A DNA stretch of 64,000 nt from Ahaetulla prasina (lineage: Eukaryota; Chordata; Lepidosauria; Squamata; Colubridae). Of this stretch, positions 63,999-64,000 are shown piece after piece. The DNA is taken from NCBI RefSeq assembly GCF_028640845.1, contig NC_080540.1:93136061-93200060 (forward strand), read 5' to 3'. A program made the translations under genes and the position numbers. The notes below the pieces were generated by a model that did not search any database, was not told the DNA's origin, and was given only the letters and a program-made list of their open reading frames with translations. The stretch's first letter is position 1. Every line of letters starts with the position of its first letter.

Positions 63999-64000
63999 AT

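Overview
The window is vertebrate non-coding DNA, most likely from a squamate reptile and probably a snake. I infer this from the mix of repeats: BovB (RTE), L2-, CR1- and Rex-type LINEs, a Sauria-type tRNA SINE that shares tail sequence with BovB, Penelope-like elements, many small hAT-like elements, and a LINE whose 3' end runs into pentanucleotide TTCTA microsatellites. The species cannot be named. I find no host protein-coding gene, rRNA, functional tRNA or CRISPR array. One weak lysine-rich terminal-exon candidate lies near 12.4 kb. The unique DNA between repeats is AT-rich and looks intronic or intergenic.

Layout. 1-9 kb: mostly unique DNA with an inverted repeat (1.2-1.4 kb), small DNA transposons and one 543-bp hAT-like element with a perfect 8-bp target duplication (7.5-8.1 kb). 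9.3-10.7 kb: a Sauria-type SINE with a 14-bp target duplication, then a Tc1/mariner-like element (family D) interrupted by an L2 3' tail. 12.8-19 kb: old SINEs, a nested stack (a Penelope-like element carrying a SINE, inside a D element that also took a CR1-tailed insertion) and more D copies. 19.6-27.5 kb: CR1 3' ends, a 516-bp hAT-like element, a Penelope-like reverse transcriptase fragment, and a Rex-type 3' end feeding a TTCTA microsatellite. 28-44 kb: sparse repeats, a 702-bp hAT-like element and a BovB fragment. 44.7-47.5 kb: a CR1 split by a 1,063-bp hAT-like element, then a CR1 reverse transcriptase remnant. 48.0-53.2 kb: a solo LTR followed by a young complex of nested tandem duplications. 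54-57.9 kb: a Rex-type LINE split by a CpG-rich L2 LINE that holds the longest open frame of the window. 58-64 kb: a minus-strand Rex-type 3' end, a short palindrome, a long repeat-poor stretch, and a SINE followed by hAT-like ends at the window edge.

Nothing here works as a pathway. The relations are those of a transposon community: L2 with SINEs that carry an L2-like tail, BovB with SINEs that carry a BovB-like tail, and several hAT-like families that share internal modules but have different ends. Family letters A-G are labels local to this annotation. Clade and family names rest on recognising motifs by eye, not on database searches.
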